In this document: positions 1 to 5,576 of the stretch, piece by piece
Layout: every line of letters starts with the position of its first letter
Position numbering within the stretch: position 1 is the stretch's first letter
The notes under the pieces: generated by a model
Database searches by the model: none
Seen by the model: only the letters and a program-made list of their open reading frames with translations
What the model was told of the DNA's origin: nothing
Assembly (NCBI GenBank): GCA_012727835.1
Contig: JAAYGE010000225.1
Location: forward strand, 1-5,576
Direction of reading: 5' to 3'
Origin: Bacillota bacterium
GTDB taxonomy: Bacteria > Bacillota_H > UBA994 > UBA5500
DNA length: 5,576 nucleotides
Made by a program: the position numbers and the translations under genes

Positions 1-2344
1 AGCCCGGGATAGCATTATAGGGCACCTGCCCGGAGCTATCGGTGCGGGCCACGTTGGTGAAGGTGTTGCCTTCTTGCACCTGTACCATCTTATCCGCGAT
101 GGGCTTACCGTTGGCGTCTTTATAGGTTAGGGTAAGGGGCGTGGGTGCGCCGATAATGATCATCTTAGGATCGCTTTCTAGCGTTGCCGGCTTAATGGGG
201 AAGGAACCGATGGGCACATCGTTCACCTTGAGGATGACGGCAACGTCGGCCTTAGCATCGCTGGCACTTTCATACTGGGCATCGGTAGCTAAAATAGTGA
301 TGGTGTGCTCGGGCGCTCCCAGCAGTGTATTGTTCCAGAGGGCTGAACCGTAGGTGTCGTAGACGGTAATAGATGCATAATCGGCACTGATGCTAATATT
401 TGACTCTAGGGTGCTGTTATCCCGCGGGTCAACCACTTTGAAATGAACTTTGGTTTTAATGTTCTCGGTTACGTTTTCTGCCTCGGTATCGAGAAGCACT
501 AGCTTAGGCGCTATCACCTTGAGCTTTAGTTCGCCACATTCGGTGCCGGCAAAGTTCCGGGCCCGAATTAGTAGGTCACCAACTAGCTCGGGTTTAACAA
601 CCGCATCGATAGCCGTATAGGAACCGCTACTGCTGACCACGGTAAAGGGAACGGCGGTAACCTTACCCTTGCTGTCTTCCATTTCTAAGGCCTGGGGCAA
701 AAGGGCCTGGTTGTCTTTACTGATGTTAAAACGAACGGTTTGTGCATGGCCTTGTAACAGGGTGTCGGTGCCGCTGGTGATTTTATAAACCTTTTGTCCC
801 ACCACGTTCAGCGTGAGCTGGGCTTTTTCTTCATTACCTTGTTTAATGATGACCGACACGGGCCCGGCCGTTGTAAAGCGGTCGTCTTTAAATATATAGG
901 TGCCGTTTTGGGCGTTGTAGTTGTAGGGGTTTAGCTCGTAATTGCCAAAGCGAATGGTGGCGTTGTTCATGGGCGTACCATCTTCATCCTTAACCACGAA
1001 GGTGAGATCGTAGGTTTCATTAACAGTTAGGGTACTGGCACTGAGGGTCACGTTCCAGCCCGAAACCTTGGCCACGAAGGTCCTTTCATATACATAGGTG
1101 TAAACCGGGTTATAGGAACCGGCGGGACGCGTATCTTTAAAGGCTACCACGCGAATGGCTTTAGTGCCAAACCGATCCACATCAATGCCGAAAGTGGCAT
1201 GGGAACGCTTTTCGCCCACCAGCTCGCCATCGACATAAGCGTCGTAGTAAAAGTTGTCGGTCAGCTGGTTGCCATCCCAAAGCACCAGATAGGCACCATT
1301 GGGTTTACCCACCTGCAATTGGTTGCGGCTGGCATCGCCAATACGCAGGTCGGTGAGCTGCTCGGTATTGATAAAGTTATAGCCGGAGGGGCTAGCGACC
1401 CGAATGGTGGTGGAAGCCGAATAGACACCTTGGGTAGCTTCCAGGGTGTAGGTGCCGGCCTCGGTTGGGAGCCAGCGGAATTCTTCCGTGAAGGTGCCGG
1501 AGCTACCAACGTAGACACTGCCCAAGTTCTTTACTTCTTCCCCATCGCGCTTGATGGTTAGGTAGACATAGCCTCCGCGGGTATCGAAATTGGAGCCTCG
1601 AACGGTGAAAAGAGTCTCGGCGATGGAGTGGGCCACGTTAGAGTTAGGGGTAACGCTTAGTTTAGCCTGAATGCCGCCCACTTTACCAGTTTTATGGACA
1701 TAACCGTCTACTAACAGCTCCACATCACCCACGTACTCCCACTTAGGAATAAGGATACCGAACTCGCCGGCCGAGTTGGTCGTTAAGTTGGCGGGGGCAT
1801 AATCTTTAAAGGGATAGCCGGAAAGAGCTTGGCGTAACCCTATGCGAGCCCCGGCCACCGGCTGGCCCTTACCGTCGGTTACTTTCCCGACTACAAACGT
1901 CCCCGGCCCCTGGTCAGAATAGGAGAAGTTTAGATCGGCAGGGGTGGTGGTAACGTTGTAACGCACCTTGATATAGGTCTTGGCAACTACGCCAACTACA
2001 TTGTCATTATTATCGAGCAAATGGGCTTCAACTTCCACATCTTGGGGTGGTAAATCGGTAGGCAAATAGAAGCTGACACTACCCCCCTTAGCGTCATAAA
2101 TGGCGGGAGGAATACTGCCCCCGGTATACCGCACCTGAATTTTGAAGTTGCGGCCATCGTAAGCGCCATTCTGTAAGACAACCGAACCTTGAACGGTCTT
2201 GACGCCGATAGAGCCTTCCGCCACCATACTGGTGGTGTTAAGCAGTATTTTATGGCTGTATTTTGTGCTAGCTGCACCCAGGCTAGGGAACAGGCTAAAC
2301 ACGAGGGTTAAAGCCACAACAAGGGCCACTAGTTTTCTGCGCAT
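1..2344 (-). CDS. Large secreted multi-domain Ig-like/beta-sandwich surface protein (S-layer or adhesin type), 3' end outside window
   Basis: One minus-strand frame is open from the ATG at 2344 to the left edge (781 codons, no stop), so the C-terminus is missing. The start is fixed by a strong TAAGGAGGG site nine bases upstream. Residues 1-25 form a classical signal peptide: MRRK, a hydrophobic core (LVALVVALTLVFSLF), then SLGAA as a likely signal peptidase I site. The rest is Thr/Val/Gly/Asp-rich and beta-like, with almost no cysteine. About residues 147-205 resemble a carboxypeptidase-regulatory-like fold (VVGKVTDGKGQPVAGARI, then TTNSAGEFGI). About 227-317 look like an Ig/IPT-type module (LFTVRGSNFDTRGG, SGTF, EAGTYTLEAT). 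Further Ig-like units follow (TLTVNETYDLTFVVKDEDG near 435-460; TLTYKDANGKPIADKMVQVQ near 730-755). The likely location is the cell surface. The missing C-terminus would be expected to hold the anchor, such as SLH domains, but none is visible here. The exact function is unknown. Confidence 0.9.
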   Translation of the reverse strand, partial: MRRKLVALVVALTLVFSLFPSLGAASTKYSHKILLNTTSMVAEGSIGVKTVQGSVVLQNGAYDGRNFKIQVRYTGGSIPPAIYDAKGGSVSFYLPTDLPPQDVEVEAHLLDNNDNVVGVVAKTYIKVRYNVTTTPADLNFSYSDQGPGTFVVGKVTDGKGQPVAGARIGLRQALSGYPFKDYAPANLTTNSAGEFGILIPKWEYVGDVELLVDGYVHKTGKVGGIQAKLSVTPNSNVAHSIAETLFTVRGSNFDTRGGYVYLTIKRDGEEVKNLGSVYVGSSGTFTEEFRWLPTEAGTYTLEATQGVYSASTTIRVASPSGYNFINTEQLTDLRIGDASRNQLQVGKPNGAYLVLWDGNQLTDNFYYDAYVDGELVGEKRSHATFGIDVDRFGTKAIRVVAFKDTRPAGSYNPVYTYVYERTFVAKVSGWNVTLSASTLTVNETYDLTFVVKDEDGTPMNNATIRFGNYELNPYNYNAQNGTYIFKDDRFTTAGPVSVIIKQGNEEKAQLTLNVVGQKVYKITSGTDTLLQGHAQTVRFNISKDNQALLPQALEMEDSKGKVTAVPFTVVSSSGSYTAIDAVVKPELVGDLLIRARNFAGTECGELKLKVIAPKLVLLDTEAENVTENIKTKVHFKVVDPRDNSTLESNISISADYASITVYDTYGSALWNNTLLGAPEHTITILATDAQYESASDAKADVAVILKVNDVPIGSFPIKPATLESDPKMIIIGAPTPLTLTYKDANGKPIADKMVQVQEGNTFTNVARTDSSGQVPYNAIPG

Positions 2345-2353
2345 TGTGGTTTT

Positions 2354-2362
2354 CCCTCCTTA
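2354..2362 (-). promoter_or_regulatory. Strong ribosome binding site of the surface-protein gene
   Basis: The minus strand reads TAAGGAGGG, nearly a full complement of the 16S anti-Shine-Dalgarno. It sits nine bases before the ATG at 2344 and directly before a signal-peptide sequence, so it fixes the start. Confidence 0.9.
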
Positions 2363-2422
2363 TTTTTCTTAATGGCAAATATACAGACTGAGCCGGGGAG
2401 CCGCGGTCGCGCCAGGCCCACT

Positions 2423-2428
2423 ATTATA
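2423..2428 (-). promoter_or_regulatory. Candidate -10 box (TATAAT) for the surface-protein gene
   Basis: The minus strand carries an exact TATAAT about 78 bases before the start codon, which would give a leader of roughly 70 nt. The hexamer 17 bases further upstream (GTAGGT) is a poor -35 match and there is no TG extension. The assignment therefore rests on the -10 hexamer and its position alone. The leader downstream is GC-rich (around 2390-2420) and could fold, but I do not recognise a riboswitch class in it. Confidence 0.35.
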
Positions 2429-2612
2429 GGGCAATACATCGCTCCACCTACGGCATGGTGCTCTTTTACGCATATCTCCAATAACGGTACGCCTAATGGA
2501 CCGCCCCCTTTCATTTAGTAGACACGAAAGGCATAATGAACCAATTGCATTATTCTTCGACGCGCCAATGTTCTCCTTTGTTCCGGATCGGGAATGTCAA
2601 CTTAAAAATAGG

Positions 2613-2644
2613 GAAATGGGCTCGGAAATTACCAAGCCCATTTC
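2613..2644 (-). terminator. Intrinsic terminator, possibly bidirectional
   Basis: There is a perfect 10-bp inverted repeat: GAAATGGGCT (2613-2622) and AGCCCATTTC (2635-2644). Inside the 12-nt loop a GG/CC pair can also form. On the minus strand the stem is followed by CCCTATTTTT, a usable T tract; on the plus strand by TTCTTCTTT, which is weaker. It would insulate the surface-protein gene from transcription coming from the histidine kinase operon, or end a short transcript from 2700-3080. Confidence 0.65.
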
Positions 2645-2724
2645 TTCTTTGCCTAAAGCAGGCAATTTATTAAATGGCGTAAAGCCCCCCTAAAACTGAT
2701 TGTGTCTGGAGCCAACTAGCAAGC

Positions 2725-2907
2725 TCATGCTTTGCTTCCAATTACAGATCTTACAACGCTACGATTAGTTTTCTTATCTAAGGCATCAACTGGGGCATTT
2801 TTGCCCGATTGCAGATCCCCAGCCTTTGTTCTCGTTAGATTGCTAGGCTTTGGGTTGCCAGCAACTCTTGTTGCAACTTCCTCTACTTGGCCTAGAGAAT
2901 TTTGCAT
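2725..2907 (-). CDS. Doubtful small ORF, 60 residues, no known family
   Basis: The frame starts at ATG 2907 and ends at TGA 2725. The product is polar and basic (it begins MQNSLGQVEEVATRV and ends VVRSVIGSKA), with no Trp, Tyr or Phe and no membrane segment. A TAA lies only two codons before the ATG, so no longer start exists. The nearest purine-rich stretch (AAAGGGG) ends 15 bases upstream, too far for a normal ribosome site. A separate minus frame just upstream (about 2990-2925) also reads like protein (QIVRKVADNGEEAAEERGL) before its own stop. The pair could be remnants of one frameshifted gene. The terminator at 2613-2644 lies downstream in the right orientation. This may equally be chance. 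Confidence 0.2.
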   Translation of the reverse strand: MQNSLGQVEEVATRVAGNPKPSNLTRTKAGDLQSGKNAPVDALDKKTNRSVVRSVIGSKA

Positions 2908-3086
2908 GTCTTATATTATAAACCCCTTTCTTCAGCTGCTTCCTCTCCATTATCGGCTACTTTCCTGACAATTTGCAATTGACAGGGACAAAATATTGCT
3001 TACAGGTCATGATCGTTAAAGAACGACTTAATAACAGCAAAAGGGGGGTTTTGCACTTGATTTTTGCATAAAGACCATATTCAGCG

Positions 3087-3113
3087 CAGAAAAGCGAGGG
3101 GTTTTACCCTCGC
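3087..3113 (-). terminator. Intrinsic terminator of the regulator/kinase operon, overlapping the kinase stop codon
   Basis: On the minus strand GCGAGGG (3113-3107), a six-base loop TAAAAC and CCCTCGC (3100-3094) form a perfect 7-bp GC-rich stem followed by TTTTCTG. The TAA stop of the kinase (3106-3104) is in the loop, so the last codons of the gene encode one arm of the stem. This marks the end of the two-gene transcript. Confidence 0.85.
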
Positions 3114-4399
3114 CTCTTTGTCGGTATTGCTATTTCTTGTATAAAAGTATCTTCTTCAAGAATTGTAGTATGGGTTATGGATGGGTAACGAGCCAAGATG
3201 CGGGAGGCCTCATATAGGCCGATCCCTCTCCCCTCCCCTTTTGTTGAATACCCCTTTTTATCCAAGAGTTTGAGGTCTGGCTTGCTACTTACACTGTTCC
3301 GAATGGTGATATGTACATGCTCCGGGAATACGTCCAGTTTTACGCCTACCGACCCGTTGGCCTCTATCGCTGCTTCTATGGCGTTATCGAGGAAGATACC
3401 TAGGAGAACGGTTAAATCCTTATTGCTGACGGCGATGGACGGGATCTTTTCGTTAATTTCTAAGAAAAAGGGAACATCTTCACTTTTGGCTATCCGCGCC
3501 TTTTCGCTCAGCAGACCAAATAGAGCCGGGTTTGTTACTTTCGCTAAAGAGATGGCCACCCCAGCTGCTTGAGTACGGCTCATTTCCTGCATGATTTCAT
3601 CAAAGTATACCTCCAGGTCATCCCATTCCTGGTTCTCTATATAGCCGCCCAACCCATGAAGTATATTACGGAAGTTATGATGGGAAGCTCTTAACTCATA
3701 CACCAGCTCATCAATCATCGCCATATGGAGCTTTAGCTCTTCGTTTTCTTTAGATTTTATTTCAAAGGCCAGACTCAAAATGGAGTACAAGCCGCTGCTG
3801 CCTAGGAATGCAAATATGATGCCATAAGCCACCTTACTTACGCTCTCAAGACTGACGGCTTTATAAACAGCGTTAAAACCAATAGCGCTTATACAAACAC
3901 AGAGAAATAGATACCAAATTATCGAAACTGAGGATTGCCGCTTCCTCCCGCCCGCATTGCGCCACTCACGCACCGAAATAATCAAAAAGGCCAGCAGGCT
4001 GATCATCAACCAACAGATCACATGGGTGCTCATATAGAGCCAAAAGTTGTTAAGGACATCCGCAATCGTTTTTCCACCAGCCACGGTAAAAAGGGTGTAG
4101 GACACTACTTCGCCAAACCCGGCTCCCAGGTAAGAAAGCAAAACACCCAAGACCATATGCTTGAGAGGCGCTCGGAAAATCAGTAGCCCCAGCACTATAT
4201 GAATACCAATAAAAACAAAGACTTTCTCTCCCGAATCGCCCTTAATAAAATTGAGCATGGAGCCTATTATTGATGCGCAAATAAGGACATAAGCCAATGT
4301 TCGCCGTGAGAAAAGTTTTTCGCCATACAGCGCGTGGAAAATAACGCATAGAAAAAAGCAGTTGCCAGTTACGGCTAAATATCTAACCAAGTTCCACAT
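3104..4399 (-). CDS. AgrC-like sensor histidine kinase (multi-membrane-spanning, GHKL ATPase)
   Basis: The 431-residue product has the architecture of AgrC-type peptide sensors. The N-terminal half (about residues 3-212) contains six or seven hydrophobic membrane segments. A short helical linker (about 213-235) leads to the phosphoacceptor region HHNFRNIL at 240-247. By alignment with the RHDYxN box of AgrC, His241 is the likely phosphorylated residue, with Asn245 conserved after it. The ATP-binding domain follows: N-box with FLDNAIEAA (Asp338, Asn339, Glu342) and G-box GEGRGIGL at 388-395. Family knowledge: such kinases autophosphorylate on His and pass the phosphate to a LytTR regulator. 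The ATG at 4399 lies inside the end of the upstream regulator gene (17-nt overlap, different frame), with AAAGG 11 bases before it, suggesting translational coupling. All catalytic motifs look intact. The input signal (cyclic peptide, other peptide or membrane stress) cannot be read from the sequence. Confidence 0.93.
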   Translation of the reverse strand: MWNLVRYLAVTGNCFFLCVIFHALYGEKLFSRRTLAYVLICASIIGSMLNFIKGDSGEKVFVFIGIHIVLGLLIFRAPLKHMVLGVLLSYLGAGFGEVVSYTLFTVAGGKTIADVLNNFWLYMSTHVICWLMISLLAFLIISVREWRNAGGRKRQSSVSIIWYLFLCVCISAIGFNAVYKAVSLESVSKVAYGIIFAFLGSSGLYSILSLAFEIKSKENEELKLHMAMIDELVYELRASHHNFRNILHGLGGYIENQEWDDLEVYFDEIMQEMSRTQAAGVAISLAKVTNPALFGLLSEKARIAKSEDVPFFLEINEKIPSIAVSNKDLTVLLGIFLDNAIEAAIEANGSVGVKLDVFPEHVHITIRNSVSSKPDLKLLDKKGYSTKGEGRGIGLYEASRILARYPSITHTTILEEDTFIQEIAIPTKRRG

Positions 4400-5111
4400 A
4401 CTTTAGAATACCTTTCTTATGTCGTTCAGCTACCAGGCATATATCCCCGTTGCTCATCATCAATTGCCGTTCAGCAGTGTCAAATCGGGCAATATGTCTT
4501 AAGTTCACCAAATATGACCTATGGCAACGATAAAAGCCCTCGGAAGACAACTCTTTTTCGAAGCGACTGAGGGTATCATAAACAACTAGTTGGCGGCTTT
4601 TCTCGTGGATAACTACTTGATTGCGAAAACTCTCGATGTACAAGATATCTTCTGCGTTTAATATGTAAATTCTAGAACCGGACTGCACAGATATCTTTTT
4701 GCTCTCTCTTAGGGTATACATATAGTCCTCATAAACCTTGATAATCATGTCGCTAAGACTACTTTTCGTAAGAGGCTTAAGAACATAGTTGAAGATCTTT
4801 AGATTGACACTGCGCATAACATGTTCGGGATAAGCTGTTATGAATATTAAGTAGCCCAGTTTATCATGTTCTCTGATCTGTTGTGCCACCTCGATGCCGT
4901 CGGATTCGGCTCGCAGATTAATATCCAGCAAATACACATTTCGGTCTCACGGTGGGATGTCAAGGCGGCTATATTCCACCACCTCGGCCGGATCGGTCGT
5001 AACCAGTTCTATGGTTGCATCAACCTGGTGATCAAAGATAATTTGCGCTAACCGCTTTGCCATATGCCTGTTATGATTATGGTTATCGTCGCAGATAACA
5101 AACCTTAACAT
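4383..5111 (-). pseudogene. LytTR-family (AgrA-like) response regulator interrupted by an in-frame TGA at codon 55
   Basis: The full frame from ATG 5111 to TAG 4383 would encode 242 residues, normal for receiver-LytTR regulators, but codon 55 is TGA (4949-4947). The start is firm: AGAGGAG lies seven bases upstream and the product begins MLRFVICDDN with the acidic pair Asp8-Asp9. After the TGA the same frame continues with the phosphoacceptor strand YLLDINL (Asp63), FITAY (Thr92) and NYVLKP (Lys112). The LytTR DNA-binding domain spans about 140-242, with FYRCHRSYLVNLRHI typical of the family. Thus every key residue is present and only one codon is wrong, in a variable loop between helix 2 and strand 3 (DIPP, stop, DRNVYLLD). 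A GTG at 4937 could restart translation but has no ribosome site and would lack the first half of the receiver. A recent nonsense mutation (for example CGA or GGA to TGA) or a sequence error is most likely. It is the first gene of an operon with the overlapping kinase. Confidence 0.9.
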
Positions 5112-5118
5112 ACGCTCG

Positions 5119-5125
5119 CTCCTCT
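5119..5125 (-). promoter_or_regulatory. Ribosome binding site of the LytTR regulator
   Basis: The minus strand reads AGAGGAG with a seven-base gap to the ATG at 5111. This fixes the true N-terminus upstream of the in-frame TGA and argues against the GTG at 4937 as the native start. Confidence 0.85.
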
Positions 5126-5189
5126 AAGTTGCTTAATGGATTCTCTTTTAATCTTTCTGCCCATGCCCCCAACCAGTACAATTACAAAC

Positions 5190-5253
5190 TAACTGCTATA
5201 AACTCTTACCCCCTATTGACTCCCACTATGGTTCATTTTGGTTTTAGCAGTTA
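5190..5253. promoter_or_regulatory. Inverted repeat TAACTGCTA / TAGCAGTTA upstream of the regulator gene, candidate operator
   Basis: A perfect 9-bp inverted repeat has arms at 5190-5198 and 5245-5253, with 46 bases between, so the arm centres are about 55 bp apart (roughly five helical turns). Read on the minus strand, the gene-proximal arm lies in GCAGTTAGT (5196-5188), which fits the published LytTR consensus (W M M GTT N R K) at eight of nine positions. AGAGTTTAT (5206-5198), ten bases further upstream, also fits eight of nine. The location 80-140 bases before the start would suit autoregulation. The exact promoter was not identified. The arms are too far apart for a terminator-like hairpin. 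Confidence 0.35.
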
Positions 5254-5302
5254 TTTCAATCATAGAAGGTTCATCCAACAAAATGCAAGTTATTCGTAAA
5301 AA

Positions 5303-5336
5303 CAAAGGCGAGGCTCATAGGAAAGCCTCGCCTTTG
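5303..5336 (-). terminator. Strong intrinsic terminator upstream of the regulator operon
   Basis: A perfect 13-bp stem is formed by CAAAGGCGAGGCT (5303-5315) and AGCCTCGCCTTTG (5324-5336), with an 8-nt loop. On the minus strand it is followed by TTTTTACG, a good T tract; on the plus strand only CTTAATAAAAG follows. It should therefore stop minus-strand transcription arriving from the right, so the regulator/kinase operon needs its own promoter between about 5112 and 5300. Confidence 0.85.
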
Positions 5337-5388
5337 CTTAATAAAAGTGTGCGAAGGTGTGCCGATTATCACCCCAGTGAGGGGCGAC

Positions 5389-5433
5389 TTAAATAATGGG
5401 TTTGGGGTAAGGTTGTTCATCTGGCCAATACAC
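5389..5433 (-). CDS. Speculative mini-ORF, 14 residues (MYWPDEQPYPKPII)
   Basis: On the minus strand AAGGAG (5445-5440) stands six bases before a GTG at 5433, followed by 13 more codons and TAA. The peptide is aromatic and proline-rich. It lies between two terminators, upstream of a peptide-sensor-type kinase operon, which is why it is listed. The codons just before the start (KECG after a TAA) place a Cys nearby, so ECGVYWPDEQP vaguely recalls the Cys-aromatic-Pro end of AgrD peptides, but the required amphipathic leader is not in this frame. Chance occurrence is quite possible. Confidence 0.12.
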   Translation of the reverse strand: MYWPDEQPYPKPII

Positions 5434-5521
5434 CCCGCACTCCTTTTAGTAGGATCGTTGTTAGCACTGATTATCATTAACAATACCCAACCGGCTCCTG
5501 GAATTGCAAGCAAAAAATATA

Positions 5522-5553
5522 GGAATGAACCTGGAAACGGCCAAGTTCATTCC
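5522..5553. terminator. Bidirectional intrinsic terminator near the right edge
   Basis: GGAATGAAC (5522-5530) pairs with GTTCATTCC (5545-5553). After one C/A mismatch, TGG pairs with CCA, leaving a loop AAACGG. The plus strand continues GTTTTTG and the minus strand TATATTTTTTG, so both directions have a T tract. It probably ends a minus-strand gene lying just right of the window. Confidence 0.75.
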
Positions 5554-5576
5554 GTTTTTGCCGATCCTATTTAAAG

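Larger units (their letters stand above)
2345..3103. other. 759-bp intergenic region without a confident gene
   Basis: This stretch separates the kinase gene from the surface-protein gene. Supported contents are the surface-gene leader (2345-2430), the terminator at 2613-2644 and the tail of the kinase terminator (3087-3103). Three further hairpin-forming sequences are present: 2964-2986 (4 bp, a T/T mismatch, then 5 bp, loop of 3), 3013-3026 (TCGTT, AAAG, AACGA) and 3037-3054 (GCAAAA, six G, TTTTGC). None of the three has a following T tract. The small ORFs here lack good ribosome sites and known motifs. No tRNA, known riboswitch or transposase fragment was recognised. The region could contain a decayed gene or an unannotated small RNA, but neither is demonstrated. 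Confidence 0.6.

Noticed and set aside
1199..1561. Plus-strand 120-codon frame inside the surface gene
   Set aside because: It is antisense to a continuous, signal-peptide-bearing gene with clear Ig-like modules and has no motif of its own. The other short frames at 141-353, 1261-1518 and 1996-2277 are rejected for the same reason.
2345..2520. Cobalamin, cyclic di-GMP or cyclic di-AMP riboswitch in the surface-gene leader
   Set aside because: The conserved core motifs of these classes that I could recall were looked for on the minus strand and not found.
2566..2600. TTGACA (minus strand, 2600-2595) as a promoter, with AAAGGAG (2579-2573) serving a short leader peptide
   Set aside because: No -10 hexamer stands 16-18 bases after the TTGACA; the expected place reads AGGAGA. 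The ribosome-like site leads only into a 17-codon TTG frame at very short spacing.
2496..2693. Plus-strand 65-codon frame in the intergenic region
   Set aside because: It spans the 10-bp terminator stem, has no ribosome site and matches no known family.
3198..4186. Plus-strand frames inside the histidine kinase (3198-3572, 3935-4186)
   Set aside because: They are antisense to conserved GHKL and membrane-domain coding sequence, with no recognisable product.
4866..4949. TGA at codon 55 as a selenocysteine codon
   Set aside because: The bases after TGA form only a weak 4-bp AAAT/ATTT hairpin, not a convincing bacterial SECIS element. The position is a variable loop of the receiver with no redox role.
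1..5111. Genetic code with TGA as tryptophan
   Set aside because: The large surface gene, the kinase and the rest of the regulator use TGG for Trp and show no other in-frame TGA in well over a thousand codons, so a code change is not needed to explain one TGA.
5271..5513. Minus-strand 80-codon hydrophobic frame
   Set aside because: It reads straight through the 13-bp terminator stem and its T tract, and its first possible start (TTG at 5513) has no ribosome site. An internal TTG/ATG preceded by AGGAG remains a weak possibility only.
5347..5574. Plus-strand 75-codon frame with a membrane-like segment
   Set aside because: It begins at a GTG without a ribosome site and runs through the bidirectional terminator at 5522-5553 before stopping, so it is unlikely as a full gene. 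The hydrophobic stretch is mentioned in the findings.

Overview
The window looks like a chromosomal piece of a Gram-positive, probably clostridial (Bacillota) anaerobe. The basis is family-level only: strong AAGGAGG-type ribosome binding sites, intrinsic terminators with T tracts, a secreted Ig-like surface protein, and an AgrC/AgrA-type pair (multi-membrane-spanning GHKL histidine kinase plus LytTR response regulator). No rRNA, tRNA, CRISPR array or recognisable insertion sequence was seen, and no genus can be assigned. All convincing genes lie on the minus strand, so transcription runs right to left.

Layout, in transcription order. At 5341-5576 are two strong hairpin terminators (5522-5553 and 5303-5336) about 185 bp apart, with no confident gene between them. 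A 14-codon mini-ORF with a good Shine-Dalgarno sequence lies there and is flagged as speculative. At 5112-5302 is the upstream region of the regulator gene, which carries a 9-bp inverted repeat (TAACTGCTA / TAGCAGTTA) containing LytTR-like GTT cores. At 5111-4383 is the LytTR response regulator; its frame is intact except for one in-frame TGA at codon 55, eight codons before the phosphoacceptor Asp. At 4399-3104 is the histidine kinase, overlapping the regulator gene by 17 nt and ending in a terminator that contains its stop codon. At 3086-2345 is a 740-bp stretch without a confident gene, holding several hairpins, a good terminator (2613-2644), a doubtful 60-codon ORF and a TATAAT-like box. 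From 2344 leftwards runs a large secreted beta-domain protein that is still open at the window edge (at least 781 residues).

How the parts may work together: the kinase and regulator form one translationally coupled operon that would normally sense a peptide or envelope signal and control transcription through the LytTR domain. The TGA would cut the regulator inside its receiver domain, so in this strain the pathway is probably broken, unless the stop is a sequence error or is suppressed. No AgrB- or AgrD-like gene is convincingly present in the window. The surface-protein gene has its own leader and is separated from the two-component operon by at least two terminators. A regulatory link between them is possible but not shown.
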